Assembly (NCBI GenBank): GCA_026413885.1
Contig: JAOAKA010000001.1
Coordinates: forward strand, 178,762-242,761
Origin: Sulfolobales archaeon
GTDB taxonomy: Archaea > Thermoproteota > Thermoprotei_A > Sulfolobales > NBVN01
Direction of reading: 5' to 3'
DNA length: 64,000 bases
Positions 52,856 to 62,269 of this stretch are shown here, piece after piece (within the stretch, counting starts at the first letter, position 1; every line of letters starts with the position of its first letter). The notes beneath the pieces are model-generated. The model did not search any database. It was given only the letters and a program-made list of their open reading frames with translations, and was not told the origin of the DNA. The translations under genes and the position numbers were made by a program.

Positions 52856-53782
52856 CTAAGACCACAGCACTGCGAACATAATATCTCGCTCTGTCAGAAT
52901 TCCTCTGAGAACTTCTCCCTCCGCCACTAATCCATAATCTAATTTCCTTTCAAACATCAACTTAACTAAGTTTTCGAGAGAGGATTGTGGATCAACTACT
53001 ATTATATCTCGCTCTGCTAGATTTGAAGCTTCGACTTCGAGGGCTTCACCTACATCACCACTTTTCGAGACTTCATATATTCTATGAGATCCTATGAAAT
53101 CTATAATACTACGCCAAGTAATCACACCTCTAACTCTACCATCACTAGTAGTTAGCGGTATTCTTCTAACCCCTGTCGAAACCATTAGTCTATGTATCTC
53201 TAGTAGAGAGCTACTTTCATCAGCTGTAATGACGTTCTTAGTCATAAACTCACTAACCGGTCTTCTACTGATTCTACCAGAATATAGCCTGATTACACTT
53301 CCCTCTGTTATAACTCCCAGTAATTTATTACCAGTATCTAGAACCGGTATGAGTCCGTATCCTAGTGTGATCATGAGTTCAAGAGTTTTTCTTAGAGTAT
53401 CATTTATACTAACATATACAACTTTTCTACTCATAAGTTCCTCTACGGGTATCGAGAGAGCTCTGTATAAGTTATTCTTATAGTGCTCGGCCACTATCTT
53501 AAAGCGACTACCTCCTCCTAAGTAGTCAGCTATATCGTGAAATGTTAGAATACCTGAGAGTTCCCCAGCCTTAACTACTACTGCGGCTCTAAAACTAGTC
53601 TTCCACATATTCTCAATACATTTTAGCAGAGGTATCTGTGGTGATACTACAGGTATATCCACTATTAGTAGAGATCTCAACTCAGGCTCTTTTTCTCGAA
53701 TTACTGTCTTAAAGTTCGGTTTTCCATCACTTCTCAACCATCTAGCTCTTTCATACATTCTTCTAGGATTGGGTAGCTTCAT
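52856..53782 (-). CDS. Four-CBS-domain protein (second of three)
   Basis: The 308 residues begin with a basic segment of about 35 residues (RRMYERARWLRS), then four CBS repeats: LLIVDIPVVSPQ; VEELMSRKVVYVS; VSEFMTKNVITAD; and a divergent fourth, LAERDIIVVDPQ. The start ATG overlaps the stop of the first CBS gene (ATGA), with GGTGAAAAC as ribosome site. No catalytic or transport domain is attached, so it is a pure sensor or scaffold. Confidence 0.88.
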   Translation of the reverse strand: MKLPNPRRMYERARWLRSDGKPNFKTVIREKEPELRSLLIVDIPVVSPQIPLLKCIENMWKTSFRAAVVVKAGELSGILTFHDIADYLGGGSRFKIVAEHYKNNLYRALSIPVEELMSRKVVYVSINDTLRKTLELMITLGYGLIPVLDTGNKLLGVITEGSVIRLYSGRISRRPVSEFMTKNVITADESSSLLEIHRLMVSTGVRRIPLTTSDGRVRGVITWRSIIDFIGSHRIYEVSKSGDVGEALEVEASNLAERDIIVVDPQSSLENLVKLMFERKLDYGLVAEGEVLRGILTERDIMFAVLWS

Positions 53783-54597
53783 GTTTTCACCTGCTTTAGC
53801 CTCAGATACGCTCTACATACATCACTTCTATCTACTATGCCTACTAGACTACTTCTATCGTTTACTATAGGTATTCTACCTATGTTATTTCTCATCATAA
53901 GCTCAGCTGCTGAGAGTAGGTCTTCACCCTCATTTAGGACTAGAGAAGGTGACGTCATTGCTTCCTTCACTTTTGCGGAAAACCGCGGTCCCGACTCAGA
54001 CTCCAGCTCTATTCTCGTGTACCCTTTTTTAAGTAAATCGTGCTGAGTTATAATGCCGATTACTCTAAGGTCTTTTTCAGAGCGTACGACTGGGAATCCG
54101 GCATACTTCGTTTTGATCATTCTCCTCCACAACTTTGTTATCGGGTCTTCCGGCGTGAAATACTCAACATTTACCGACATATAATTTCTGAGTGGTCCAA
54201 GTCTCTTACTTTCTGATAGCTCTAGTAGAGCACTTCTTATAAAGCTGTCTATCTCCAGCATACCTTCGTATCTACTGCTAGGTGAAACTACTGGAACATA
54301 CCACTCATCTAACTCCAACATAACTTTAAGAGCAGTCCAGAGATCTTCATCTAAGTTGAAAGCAACTTTCGGAGACTCCATAACATCTCTAACGAGAGTA
54401 TTCGATCTTGTGGAAGTAATAACTAAAACACTCTCTCGAGATACTACTCCGATAACTCTTCCTTCATCTACTACTGGAAGCATTCTTAGACCTAGATCCC
54501 GCATTAAAGACCGAGCGTGAGTCAGTAAGTGGTCCTTACTTATAGCTGGATATCTAGCATTTAGAAGACTCTTAACTCGCATATCTATACCAGCCAA
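53779..54597 (-). CDS. Four-CBS-domain protein (first of three)
   Basis: The 272 residues have four CBS repeats: VKSLLNARYPAIS; VRDVMESPKVAFN; LRNYMSVNVEYFT; VKEAMTSPSLVLN, each closed by an IGVVS, GIIT or GIVD-type strand. It is the promoter-proximal gene of the triple-CBS/radical-SAM operon. TTG 54597 opens the frame; ATG 54582 (MRVKSLLNARY) is a good alternative. The three proteins are clearly different in sequence, so they are old duplicates or independent recruits. Confidence 0.88.
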   Translation of the reverse strand: MAGIDMRVKSLLNARYPAISKDHLLTHARSLMRDLGLRMLPVVDEGRVIGVVSRESVLVITSTRSNTLVRDVMESPKVAFNLDEDLWTALKVMLELDEWYVPVVSPSSRYEGMLEIDSFIRSALLELSESKRLGPLRNYMSVNVEYFTPEDPITKLWRRMIKTKYAGFPVVRSEKDLRVIGIITQHDLLKKGYTRIELESESGPRFSAKVKEAMTSPSLVLNEGEDLLSAAELMMRNNIGRIPIVNDRSSLVGIVDRSDVCRAYLRLKQVKT

Positions 54598-54717
54598 TCT
54601 ACGTACTCGAAGTTAATAATTTCTCATAGCTACAGTTAGGAACAGCTCTAGTATAGATAAACACAGATGTGATCTACTTAAAAGAAGAACACTCTCAATA
54701 CCTTCAACGACATCAGT

Positions 54718-54730
54718 TTATAAAAATATA
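54718..54730 (+). promoter_or_regulatory. TATA box of the C/D box sRNA
   Basis: TTTATAAAAATAT is centred near 54724 and predicts initiation near 54750, five bases before box C. Confidence 0.6.
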
Positions 54731-54754
54731 ACTCCCATAGAAATAAGTTATGGT

Positions 54755-54803
54755 GTGATGAAGCTCGAAAGGCCGGATTTGTGAAGATCTCGCGCAGGGC
54801 TGA
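54755..54803 (+). ncRNA. C/D box guide sRNA
   Basis: The order is box C GTGATGA (54755-54761), a 12-base guide AGCTCGAAAGGC, D' CGGA (54774-54777), 3 bases, C' GTGAAGA (54781-54787), a 12-base guide TCTCGCGCAGGG and box D CTGA (54800-54803). Both spacers are exactly the length imposed by the archaeal C/D RNP, and the promoter is ideally placed. It would guide Nop5-fibrillarin to methylate RNAs containing GCCTTTCGAGCT and CCCTGCGCGAGA, at the base pairing with the fifth guide position before each D box. The target RNAs were not identified. Confidence 0.75.
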
Positions 54804-54832
54804 AACGTTGAGTATGTAGACACCTACTGTAC

Positions 54833-54886
54833 GGGATGAAGAAGTCTGCCGCACGTGAGTAGTGATGTATTCGAATCCCCGTCTGA
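54833..54886 (+). ncRNA. Second, weaker C/D box-like RNA
   Basis: Box C GGGATGA (54833-54839, one mismatch) is followed by D' GTGA (54855-54858), C' GTGATGT (54862-54868) and D CTGA (54883-54886). The guides are 15 and 14 bases, longer than ideal. It has no promoter of its own and could share the transcript of the sRNA 30 bases upstream. The D guide contains TTCGAATCCCCG, which looks like a tRNA T arm, but no cloverleaf can be built. Confidence 0.35.
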
Positions 54887-55090
54887 CCGCATACTAAATT
54901 CTTTATGAAATACTCTCAGCTCTATTACGTTTCTTCAGTTATCTAGCTAACTCGATTTAGAGGATCTGTAGCTACTTCTGAACTGTGTGGTGAGGCGATC
55001 TCTATTTACACTAAATTACATACGGAGAATTACCGAGGTACTTAGTAAATTTAAAAATATACAGCTTTGGACTGAGGGGGAGGAAGGATT

Positions 55091-56011
55091 TTGAATGAAG
55101 ACGTAGTTAAGAAATACATAGCTGCTGGAGAGATCGCTGAGAAAGTTAAAGAGAGAGCCATGAGAGAGGTTAAACCAGGAGTAAAGATACTCTCTCTAGT
55201 ATCAACTCTTGAGAACTATGTAGTGGAACTCGGTGGTAAACCGGCTTTTCCCATAAACGTATCGATTAATAATGAAGCAGCTCATAGAACAGCCTACATA
55301 GACGATGAAAGCGTTCTACCTGAAGACGGTATAGTTAAAGTTGACATAGGTGTGCACATAGATGGATGCATAGCTGATACAGCTATAACTATCGCATTCT
55401 CAGAGAGATATAGTGAACTAGTAGATGCTACAAGAGAAGCTCTAGAAAAAGCTCTAAAAAACATTAAACCCGGTATTCGTGCTTCCGAGGTAGGATCTAT
55501 CGTAGAGAAAGTAATTCGCAGTAGAGGATTTAAAGTTATTAGAAATCTAAGCGGGCACAGTCTAGCTGAATACACCATTCATGCGGGTGAAACAATTCCG
55601 AACTATAAGGATAGTCTTAATTTCACCCGTCTCCGCCCTAGAGCTGCTTACGCTATAGAGCCTTTCGCATCAACTGGACGTGGGGTAGTCTACGATGAAA
55701 AGAGAGTAAGTATTTACGCGATTAGACCTACATCTATACTCAGAGAGATTTCTGAAGGACACATATTAACAAGTATATACGGGAAATCTAGAACACTTCC
55801 GTTTTCAGAAAGATGGTTTCCGGACCTCATAGCGCTGCTAGGGATAAGTAGATTTCGCGAGATACTTAGGGAGCTATCTAAGACTGGTTACTTAATACCT
55901 TACCCAGTGCTAAGTGATATTCCCGGAAGCTATGTAGCTCAATTTGAGGAAACAGTTCTAGTACTCGATGAAAGATCGGTAATAGTGACTACAAATAGAA
56001 GTATTCTCTAG
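55091..56011 (+). CDS. map: Methionine aminopeptidase type 2
   Basis: The 306 residues carry the five metal ligands: D in VKVDIGVHI, D in CIADTAI, H in SGHSLAEYTIHAG, E in AIEPFAS and E in AQFEETV. The type 2 insertion of about 60 residues is present before the last glutamate. It removes initiator methionine from new proteins. It starts at TTG 55091 with the purine-rich site GGGGGAGGAAGG upstream; the nearby ATG is out of frame. Confidence 0.96.
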   Translation: MNEDVVKKYIAAGEIAEKVKERAMREVKPGVKILSLVSTLENYVVELGGKPAFPINVSINNEAAHRTAYIDDESVLPEDGIVKVDIGVHIDGCIADTAITIAFSERYSELVDATREALEKALKNIKPGIRASEVGSIVEKVIRSRGFKVIRNLSGHSLAEYTIHAGETIPNYKDSLNFTRLRPRAAYAIEPFASTGRGVVYDEKRVSIYAIRPTSILREISEGHILTSIYGKSRTLPFSERWFPDLIALLGISRFREILRELSKTGYLIPYPVLSDIPGSYVAQFEETVLVLDERSVIVTTNRSIL

Positions 56012-56049
56012 CTCGCCTCACGACCTGAAGCACCTACCTACTTAACTAA

Positions 56050-57444
56050 CTATATATTCGTAGACTTTAATTCTGGAATTGCAGAGTTCCTCCTCTTCAA
56101 CACAGAGAAAATCTTGGAGATAAACGGAACTCTAGATACAGCCGGCTTAACTTCAGATAGACAACGTGTGATCCAGTTAGCTCCACCACCAGCGGCGAAG
56201 TACATCGTCGGAACTTTCTCTAAAGAACTTCTGAAGCTCTCACAGATATCTCTAGGAGATTCAGCTGAAGTCGGCACATAAACGACTACTACCGCATCAT
56301 AGTAGTTCCGTAAGCTATCTATTTGAAGCACTCTCGCAATATCTGTGGACTTAGAATCTCCTCCAAAGTCTACTGGATTACTTCCACTAAAGTCTCTTCC
56401 CGTTGTTTCCTCTATTTGCTTTCTTAATTCGGCATCAACCTGAGGTAGATCAACACCTTCTCTCTCTAAGTGTGAAGCAACTAGTATACCGTAACCTCCA
56501 GAGTTAGTTAGTAGAAGCACTCTGTGAAAACTCCTTTCTTTAGTCTCAAACTTTCTCAAAACTTCGGAGATAGCTACAGCTTCTTCAACATCTTCAACTA
56601 CTATAGCACCAGACTGTCGTACTGCAGCTTTAAAGACTTCATAAGAAACAGCCACACCACCTGTATGTGAGAGTACTGCTTTAGAGCTAGCCGCTCCCCA
56701 ACCTCCCTTAACGACAGCAACTGGTTTAATTTTCGATAGGTCTTGAAGAGTCTTCATAAATCTCTTACCATCTTTAACCCACTCGACGTAGAGAATAACA
56801 GCGTCCGTATAAGTATCTTCAGCGAGTCCCTCTAATACCTCCTCTACTCCGACATCTAAGCTATTACCAGTGCTTATGAAGTAACTTACTCCAGACCCGA
56901 GTTTTTGAAGTTCGTATATCGCTACACCTCCAACAGCACCACTATGCGATACGACAGCCACTCTCCCCGGTGTTGGTAGTACTTCAATACTGGCGTGGAG
57001 TTTAGCTGGAGACGACGTTATACCAGCTGAATTAGGTCCTACAATCCTTATCCCACAGTCAACAGCTCTTACTCTTAGTAATTCTTCTAGGTCGCTACGA
57101 CCCTTCTCTCTAAACCCAGATGAGATGACAACTACTACATCTACATCTTTACTACATAGATCTCCGACTACATCTGGTACTTGAGGTGCTGGAATAGCTA
57201 CTATACCTACATCTACTTCGTTAGGTATATCTTTAGGTGTCCTATAACACTTAAATCCGAGAACTCGTTCATACTTGGGATTTACAGGATATATTTCGCC
57301 TTTAAAACCGAATTTAACGATATTGTGTAGCAGCTCATAACCTATTCTTCCTTCAATAGGTGAAGCTCCAACTATAGCTACAGAATCTATTCTACGTAAT
57401 TTAGAGACTATGTTGGCTGACCCTAACTCTATTCCCGACGTCAT
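56050..57444 (-). CDS. acdA: ADP-forming acyl-CoA synthetase, alpha subunit
   Basis: The 464 residues include a CoA-binding domain (SVAIVGASPIEGRIGYELL, then YPVNPK), a succinyl-CoA ligase-like domain with GPNSAGI and SHSGAVG, and the phosphorylated histidine in VLSHTGG (about 260). It forms ATP from ADP while releasing acetate or other acids from CoA esters, the archaeal energy step in peptide and sugar fermentation. The ATP-grasp beta subunit is not beside it, so it must be encoded elsewhere. Confidence 0.93.
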   Translation of the reverse strand: MTSGIELGSANIVSKLRRIDSVAIVGASPIEGRIGYELLHNIVKFGFKGEIYPVNPKYERVLGFKCYRTPKDIPNEVDVGIVAIPAPQVPDVVGDLCSKDVDVVVVISSGFREKGRSDLEELLRVRAVDCGIRIVGPNSAGITSSPAKLHASIEVLPTPGRVAVVSHSGAVGGVAIYELQKLGSGVSYFISTGNSLDVGVEEVLEGLAEDTYTDAVILYVEWVKDGKRFMKTLQDLSKIKPVAVVKGGWGAASSKAVLSHTGGVAVSYEVFKAAVRQSGAIVVEDVEEAVAISEVLRKFETKERSFHRVLLLTNSGGYGILVASHLEREGVDLPQVDAELRKQIEETTGRDFSGSNPVDFGGDSKSTDIARVLQIDSLRNYYDAVVVVYVPTSAESPRDICESFRSSLEKVPTMYFAAGGGANWITRCLSEVKPAVSRVPFISKIFSVLKRRNSAIPELKSTNI

Positions 57445-57486
57445 AGTATTAAACTAAAGATAAATACATTGATCAAATAATCTAAA

Positions 57487-57497
57487 GCTTATAAAAG
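57487..57497 (+). promoter_or_regulatory. TATA box of rps25 (leaderless)
   Basis: GCTTATAAAAG is centred about 25 bases before GTG 57517, which implies a leaderless transcript and fixes the start. Confidence 0.55.
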
Positions 57498-57516
57498 TAG
57501 TAGGCATCTTGTCGCG

Positions 57517-57855
57517 GTGGTAATTACGGGAGGTGGAAAATCGAAGAAGCCTCTAAGTGTGATGGATAAAGAAGCTAGAAAGAAAGAAAAAGAGACTCTA
57601 AAGAAGTCGGCAAGAGAAGAGAAAACAAGTAAGAAAACTCAAGCAGAGCTAGGACTATCCGAGCAGTTGATAAAGAGAGCGAGTAAAACTATTTCTGAAT
57701 CTAAAATAGCGACACCTTCTTCACTAGCATCTGCTCTTGGTGTTAAAGTGAGTGTAGCTAGAGCTCTCTTAAAAGAGATAATAAGGTCTGGTGAAGCAGT
57801 TCTAGTTGCTAGACATAGAGGATTTTTACTCGCTAGAAGCTCTCGTAGCCAGTAA
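57517..57855 (+). CDS. rps25e: Ribosomal protein S25e
   Basis: The 112 residues comprise a long lysine-rich N-terminal extension (about 1-45) and the winged-helix core SKIATPSSLASALGVKVSVA with RHRGFLLAR at the end. S25e is found in eukaryotes and in Crenarchaeota and relatives, which helps place this genome. It is a small-subunit head protein. It stands alone between divergent acdA and convergent trm1. Confidence 0.95.
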   Translation: MVITGGGKSKKPLSVMDKEARKKEKETLKKSAREEKTSKKTQAELGLSEQLIKRASKTISESKIATPSSLASALGVKVSVARALLKEIIRSGEAVLVARHRGFLLARSSRSQ

Positions 57856-57957
57856 AAAGCTATCTAAAACACTGATAATAAACACTCTACAAACTGCGGA
57901 AGTACTCTCACCTTCTCTGAACACTGGAGTAGTCTGGTATTCGTAATTTACCTGAAT

Positions 57958-59160
57958 TTAGGTACTAGTAAGCTGTTTAACGCATGATATAACATCAATA
58001 TAAGAGCAATCTGTACCTATAGCTGTTGTAACACCGCAATATCTTACTGTCTTACAGCCTAGAGACTTCAAGCAATTAACTACCTTCTCTATCTTGGGGG
58101 AGCTCACTTTAAGTCTACTCGATAACTGAACTATGTCATACGGAGCTAGAGGTCTATCTACGATTTCAGTTGTTTGACATTCAAATAACTTCGATAGCTG
58201 GTTGTGAGAGCTTATATATGTATAGACAGCCAGTGACCTTCTAGCTTTCTCTATATACTCTTGATTGACTAGTCCATCTATCCACAGAGGGCCAACGTAG
58301 CTAATCCTACTACCACACATACTACACCTTATTTCCTCAATCTGGCGAGAGAACTCTCTAAAACCACACACACCGCAATATTTTAGGTAGCCCATGCTTT
58401 TAGACAGCATAGAATCAGCTTTTCTAGCTCCTCTTCTAATTCTGTAGAAAACTCTCACGAAGAAACCGCCGATGATGTACGTTAGAGGCTCTATATACCT
58501 ATCTAGTTCTGCGGCAACCCTTGCCGCATAACCTACTAGAACATGTAAAGCAATAAGCCTAGGCACATCAGTTAGTGTAAGACTGCACCAGTACCTCCTA
58601 CTTCCAGTTAGTGGTCTTACTCCAGATAGAGAGGCTAGATCTGTTGATGTAATGCCTATGTAGCCCCCGCTTCTCACACCCCAAGAAGCTGCTCTAATGA
58701 AGGGTGCCGGAGAACCATAGGGGTCGATATCTATCAGGTCTACTCTTACTCCGGATTTCTTAAGTTTATACATAACTACGTTAGCGTCATCGTTTAATGC
58801 CTCAACTCTATCTTGGAGATTATTTAAAGCAATATTCTTAACTATTAACTCGTAGGCTCTGGTATCGATATCGTTAGCGAAACACTTTGAGATGTTACTG
58901 ACTTCAGAACAGTAGCGTAGAGCTCTAACTCCAGTACCTGAAAGAGCATCTAGTACGATGGATTCTCTTAAATCAAGAGTAGAAGCAACTAAGATGCTGA
59001 AGTCTCTACTTAAAACTGCTGCTGGATTATAGAAAACCGGCAGCCAGGCGGGTTCGTAGACTCCGTTCAACCTTCTATACCTACTTAAGTCGTATGTGAA
59101 TAAGCGAACTCTACCTTCAGCAACTTCAATCAATTCGCTGGAGCTACCCGCAGTAACCAC
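57958..59160 (-). CDS. trm1: tRNA (guanine26-N2)-dimethyltransferase Trm1
   Basis: The 400 residues contain the SAM-binding Rossmann domain (VLDALSGTGVRALRY) with the catalytic DPYGSPAPFIRA (about 155-166). The C-terminal domain has a zinc site from CGVCGF and CSMCGS. It dimethylates G26 at the D-stem/anticodon-stem junction of tRNA. It starts at GTG 59160. No partner is needed. Confidence 0.95.
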   Translation of the reverse strand: MVTAGSSSELIEVAEGRVRLFTYDLSRYRRLNGVYEPAWLPVFYNPAAVLSRDFSILVASTLDLRESIVLDALSGTGVRALRYCSEVSNISKCFANDIDTRAYELIVKNIALNNLQDRVEALNDDANVVMYKLKKSGVRVDLIDIDPYGSPAPFIRAASWGVRSGGYIGITSTDLASLSGVRPLTGSRRYWCSLTLTDVPRLIALHVLVGYAARVAAELDRYIEPLTYIIGGFFVRVFYRIRRGARKADSMLSKSMGYLKYCGVCGFREFSRQIEEIRCSMCGSRISYVGPLWIDGLVNQEYIEKARRSLAVYTYISSHNQLSKLFECQTTEIVDRPLAPYDIVQLSSRLKVSSPKIEKVVNCLKSLGCKTVRYCGVTTAIGTDCSYIDVISCVKQLTST

Positions 59161-59261
59161 CCTACTAAAACTCTGTAGCTAAGATATTCTGCTAAATCTA
59201 GGTGACCATTAAATATGTCTTAAAGAAGACGAGAAGAGCATGATATATCTTTATCTTTATT

Positions 59262-59270
59262 CAAAAAGAG
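59262..59270 (-). terminator. Poly-T terminator downstream of the thermosome gene
   Basis: CTCTTTTTG on the minus strand lies about 35-40 bases after the thermosome stop and holds the only T run nearby. T-rich tracts are sufficient for termination in archaea. Confidence 0.35.
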
Positions 59271-59303
59271 ACTCTGAATCTAGCTATCCGATTAAGATCG
59301 AAC

Positions 59304-61007
59304 TCAGTCTAGTTCAGGTCTACCGATTCCTCTCTCTTCTTCCTCTTCCTTACCCTTCTTCTCTAATCCTTCCTTCTTTAGTGGAGAAGCAGCTATTAAG
59401 TCATCAACCTTCAGTATGGCGGTCGCTGCTTCAGTCGCAGCTCTAATTATCTGCTTCTTTACTGCGAGTGGATCCAGCACTTTAAGTTTCCTCATGTCAT
59501 TAATTATCCTGCCTTCAACAACGTTAATTCCAGCGTACTTATTGCCATCTGCGTGAAGCTTTCTTAACTCCATCAATGTTTCAAGTGGATCCATGCCGGC
59601 AGATTTAGCTAAGACTACTGCTATCTCTTCTAGAGCATCTGCGAATGCTAGTACTGCTAGCTGTTCTTTACCACTTATAGTCTCAGCCCACTTTCTGAGT
59701 CTTATAGCTAGTTCTATCTCCGGAGCACCACCTCCCGGTAGAACCTTAGGCTCTCTCAACACGTTTCTCAGTGCGTTTGTAGCGTCATTAAGAGACCTCT
59801 CAGCGTCATCTAACAACATGTCATTAGCTCCACGCACTAATATAGTTACAGCTTTCGGATTCCTGCAGCCCTCTACGAAGACCATCTTATCGTTTCCTAC
59901 TCTTCTCTCTTCTACTAGCGCTGCGTACCCTAGGTCACTCTCTGTTAGATCGCGTACACTGGTAACTATTCTTCCTCCTGTTGCTCTCTCTAGTTTCTCC
60001 ATGTCTGATCTTTTAACTCTTCTTACTGCTAGAATGTTTTTCTTAGCTAGAAAGTGCTGTGCGACATCGTCAATACCTTTCTGACAAACAACAACACTAG
60101 CACCAACGGAAATTATTCTATCAACCATTTCCTTCAGCAACCTAGTTTCTTCATCTAAGAACTTCTTTATCTGGTCAGGAGACGTTATGTTTATTTTAGC
60201 AGTTATATCGGGTTTCTCGATTTCTAGGGGAGCATCTAGTAGAGCTATCTTAGCGTTCTCTACTCTCTTCGGCATCCCTGGGTGAACAACCTCCTTATCT
60301 AGCACTATTCCCTTAATCAAGCGGGTTTCTGCTAGAGATGCCCCCTTCTTCTTCTCGATCTTTATGTTATCAGATCTCACTAGGTAACCTCCCTCAGGTC
60401 TTCTCTCAGCTACGGTAGTTACTGCATCAATTACTACGTTAATGAAGTGATCTACAACATCTGGAGAAGAGATATACTTACTTGCTAGAGCAGCATAGGC
60501 AAGCTCTCTGAGTACAGACTTAGTTTTCTCAATGCCTTCTGGAGAATCTAAGTTAACTTCCGCCTCATCAGCTATTTCATTGAGCATCTCAATAGCTTTT
60601 TCAGAAGCCTTCTTGAAACCCTCTATGACTATCGTTGGATGTATATTCTGGTCAAGCAGTGCTTCAGCCCTAGATAATAGAGTACCTGCTAGAACTACAG
60701 CTGAAGTAGTTCCATCACCTACTTCAGCATCTACAGCTTTAGCTGTTTCTACGAGTAGTTTAGCTGCTGGATGCTGAACCTCCATTTCCTTAACTATAGT
60801 AGCACCATCATTTGTTACAGTTATATCACCAAAGCTATCCACCAGCATCTTGTCCAAGCCCTTAGGACCGAGAGAAGTCGTTAGTACTTCAGCTAAAGCT
60901 TTAGCCGCCATAATGTTGCTTCTTAGTGCTTCACGACCCTGAGTCCTAGTCGCGCCCTCTTTTAGTACTAAGACCGGAATACCGTATGTTGACATGTCAC
61001 ATCCCAT
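59304..61007 (-). CDS. Thermosome (group II chaperonin) subunit
   Basis: The 567 residues carry [28 protein letters not shown] and [12 protein letters not shown] in the equatorial ATPase domain, an apical domain with the built-in lid, and [10 protein letters not shown]. The C-terminus is charged ([15 protein letters not shown]) and lacks the Gly/Met repeat of some paralogues. A TATTTAAG-type promoter about 26 bases upstream of ATG 61007 suggests a leaderless message starting MGCDMSTYG. Thermosomes here usually have two or three subunit types; the others are elsewhere. Confidence 0.97.
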   Translation of the reverse strand: MGCDMSTYGIPVLVLKEGATRTQGREALRSNIMAAKALAEVLTTSLGPKGLDKMLVDSFGDITVTNDGATIVKEMEVQHPAAKLLVETAKAVDAEVGDGTTSAVVLAGTLLSRAEALLDQNIHPTIVIEGFKKASEKAIEMLNEIADEAEVNLDSPEGIEKTKSVLRELAYAALASKYISSPDVVDHFINVVIDAVTTVAERRPEGGYLVRSDNIKIEKKKGASLAETRLIKGIVLDKEVVHPGMPKRVENAKIALLDAPLEIEKPDITAKINITSPDQIKKFLDEETRLLKEMVDRIISVGASVVVCQKGIDDVAQHFLAKKNILAVRRVKRSDMEKLERATGGRIVTSVRDLTESDLGYAALVEERRVGNDKMVFVEGCRNPKAVTILVRGANDMLLDDAERSLNDATNALRNVLREPKVLPGGGAPEIELAIRLRKWAETISGKEQLAVLAFADALEEIAVVLAKSAGMDPLETLMELRKLHADGNKYAGINVVEGRIINDMRKLKVLDPLAVKKQIIRAATEAATAILKVDDLIAASPLKKEGLEKKGKEEEEERGIGRPELD

Positions 61008-61028
61008 TAGAATTACATTAAAGACTTC

Positions 61029-61038
61029 TATTTAAGCT
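61029..61038 (-). promoter_or_regulatory. TATA box of the thermosome gene
   Basis: AGCTTAAATA on the minus strand is centred 26 bases upstream of ATG 61007, matching leaderless initiation. Confidence 0.55.
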
Positions 61039-61174
61039 TTTATCAAACTATTGAAGGAAGATAAAAAGTAGAAGTATCACAAGTTAAGTTAAGTAATAGA
61101 CTGTACGAAAGTCTGGAACAGACATCTGCAGAATAGGAACTACACAACTATAGACACCTCAATGAAGCATTCTA

Positions 61175-62173
61175 CTAAACAACTAATACCTCTTTAATTC
61201 CTAGTTTCTCCAGTAGATAGCCTGCGAATTCTTCTGCTCCATTACTTCGAGCTTTCACCACATAGACTCTCCTAGGATTAACACCGGCTACATACCGAAT
61301 CAATCCTCTAAAATCTGAGTGATCGCTGAAAGCTACGTGCCACATGTGATTAGTTAGTTTCTTAATTGGTTTTTTAAACTCCCACCCACTAAGTACAATT
61401 GAGTTTATACCTCGAGAAACTCTATTTCGAGTTCTCATCATGTGATCTAGATATACGTACCACCCGCTCTTTACTACATCATCAGCTTCCCGACTACCGA
61501 GTAGAATATAGTCCTTCAATCTATGTCCGAGGCTTTCGACTTTCTTAGTCATCATGTAGACTTTAGGAGGTAGAACAAATGGCGCATCTACCCCCCCACT
61601 TCTGAGGATCTCCATGACTTCGTTGATTTTTCCATAATAGCCGTAAATATGTACAGCACCCTCGGAGAGAAGCTGTTTTACTAAGCCTACTAATAACATC
61701 TCTATATCGTCATCAAATAGTCGCACGTACGTCGGTCTTCCGTAGACAGCATCTATTACCAGTGTATCTGCTTCAACTATAGGAGTGCCTTCCCCCGGTT
61801 TCTTAAAGTCACTACTATATAGAACTCTGTGTCCATCTTCACATACGACGAGAACTTGAGCTGTGCCCGGTATGTGGAGACCTTTCACGAATTCGAGATT
61901 TATACTGCCTACCTTAATCCTAGAGTTGTAGCTTAACTGCATCGAGGAAGCTGCTGCGGAATAACCTAGTACCGAGAGCCAGCTCAGAGTTATATTTGTT
62001 CCAATCAACTTGTATGAGTTTCTTATACTCGACATTAAATCTATTATGTGGTCACTATGTATGTGAGTGACTACTCTAGTTTTACCTGCGATATTTCTAT
62101 GTCCATCTATAACTACTTCATCTGAAACAGATATCGCACCACTATCTTCAATATGTACACGACATTCGCTCAA
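61175..62173 (-). CDS. Metallo-beta-lactamase/beta-CASP-like nuclease homologue
   Basis: The 332 residues have VVTHIHSDHIID (zinc motif), LHIPGTAQVLVVCEDGHR, VLYSSDFKKPGEG, VIDAVYG and a late AFSDHSDFRGLIRYV. This order matches the COG1236 group of mRNA 3'-end processing-like nucleases (Ysh1/CPSF relatives), in a short form with a reduced beta-CASP cap. DNA- or RNA-directed hydrolysis is likely. TTG 62173 is the start. It is followed by a gap and the thermosome gene. Confidence 0.8.
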   Translation of the reverse strand: MSECRVHIEDSGAISVSDEVVIDGHRNIAGKTRVVTHIHSDHIIDLMSSIRNSYKLIGTNITLSWLSVLGYSAAASSMQLSYNSRIKVGSINLEFVKGLHIPGTAQVLVVCEDGHRVLYSSDFKKPGEGTPIVEADTLVIDAVYGRPTYVRLFDDDIEMLLVGLVKQLLSEGAVHIYGYYGKINEVMEILRSGGVDAPFVLPPKVYMMTKKVESLGHRLKDYILLGSREADDVVKSGWYVYLDHMMRTRNRVSRGINSIVLSGWEFKKPIKKLTNHMWHVAFSDHSDFRGLIRYVAGVNPRRVYVVKARSNGAEEFAGYLLEKLGIKEVLVV

Positions 62174-62269
62174 TACTTACCAACTCCTCTCCACTACACT
62201 AGAGTCTGAACCTTTAAAACTCAAGATACCTACTAGCATTAATTAACTCTCTGTAAGTGTTCTACGAGT

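Noticed and set aside
54868-54890. tRNA-like T arm TTCGAATCCCCG
   Set aside because: The 5' side of the T stem and the acceptor partner are missing on both strands, so no cloverleaf forms.
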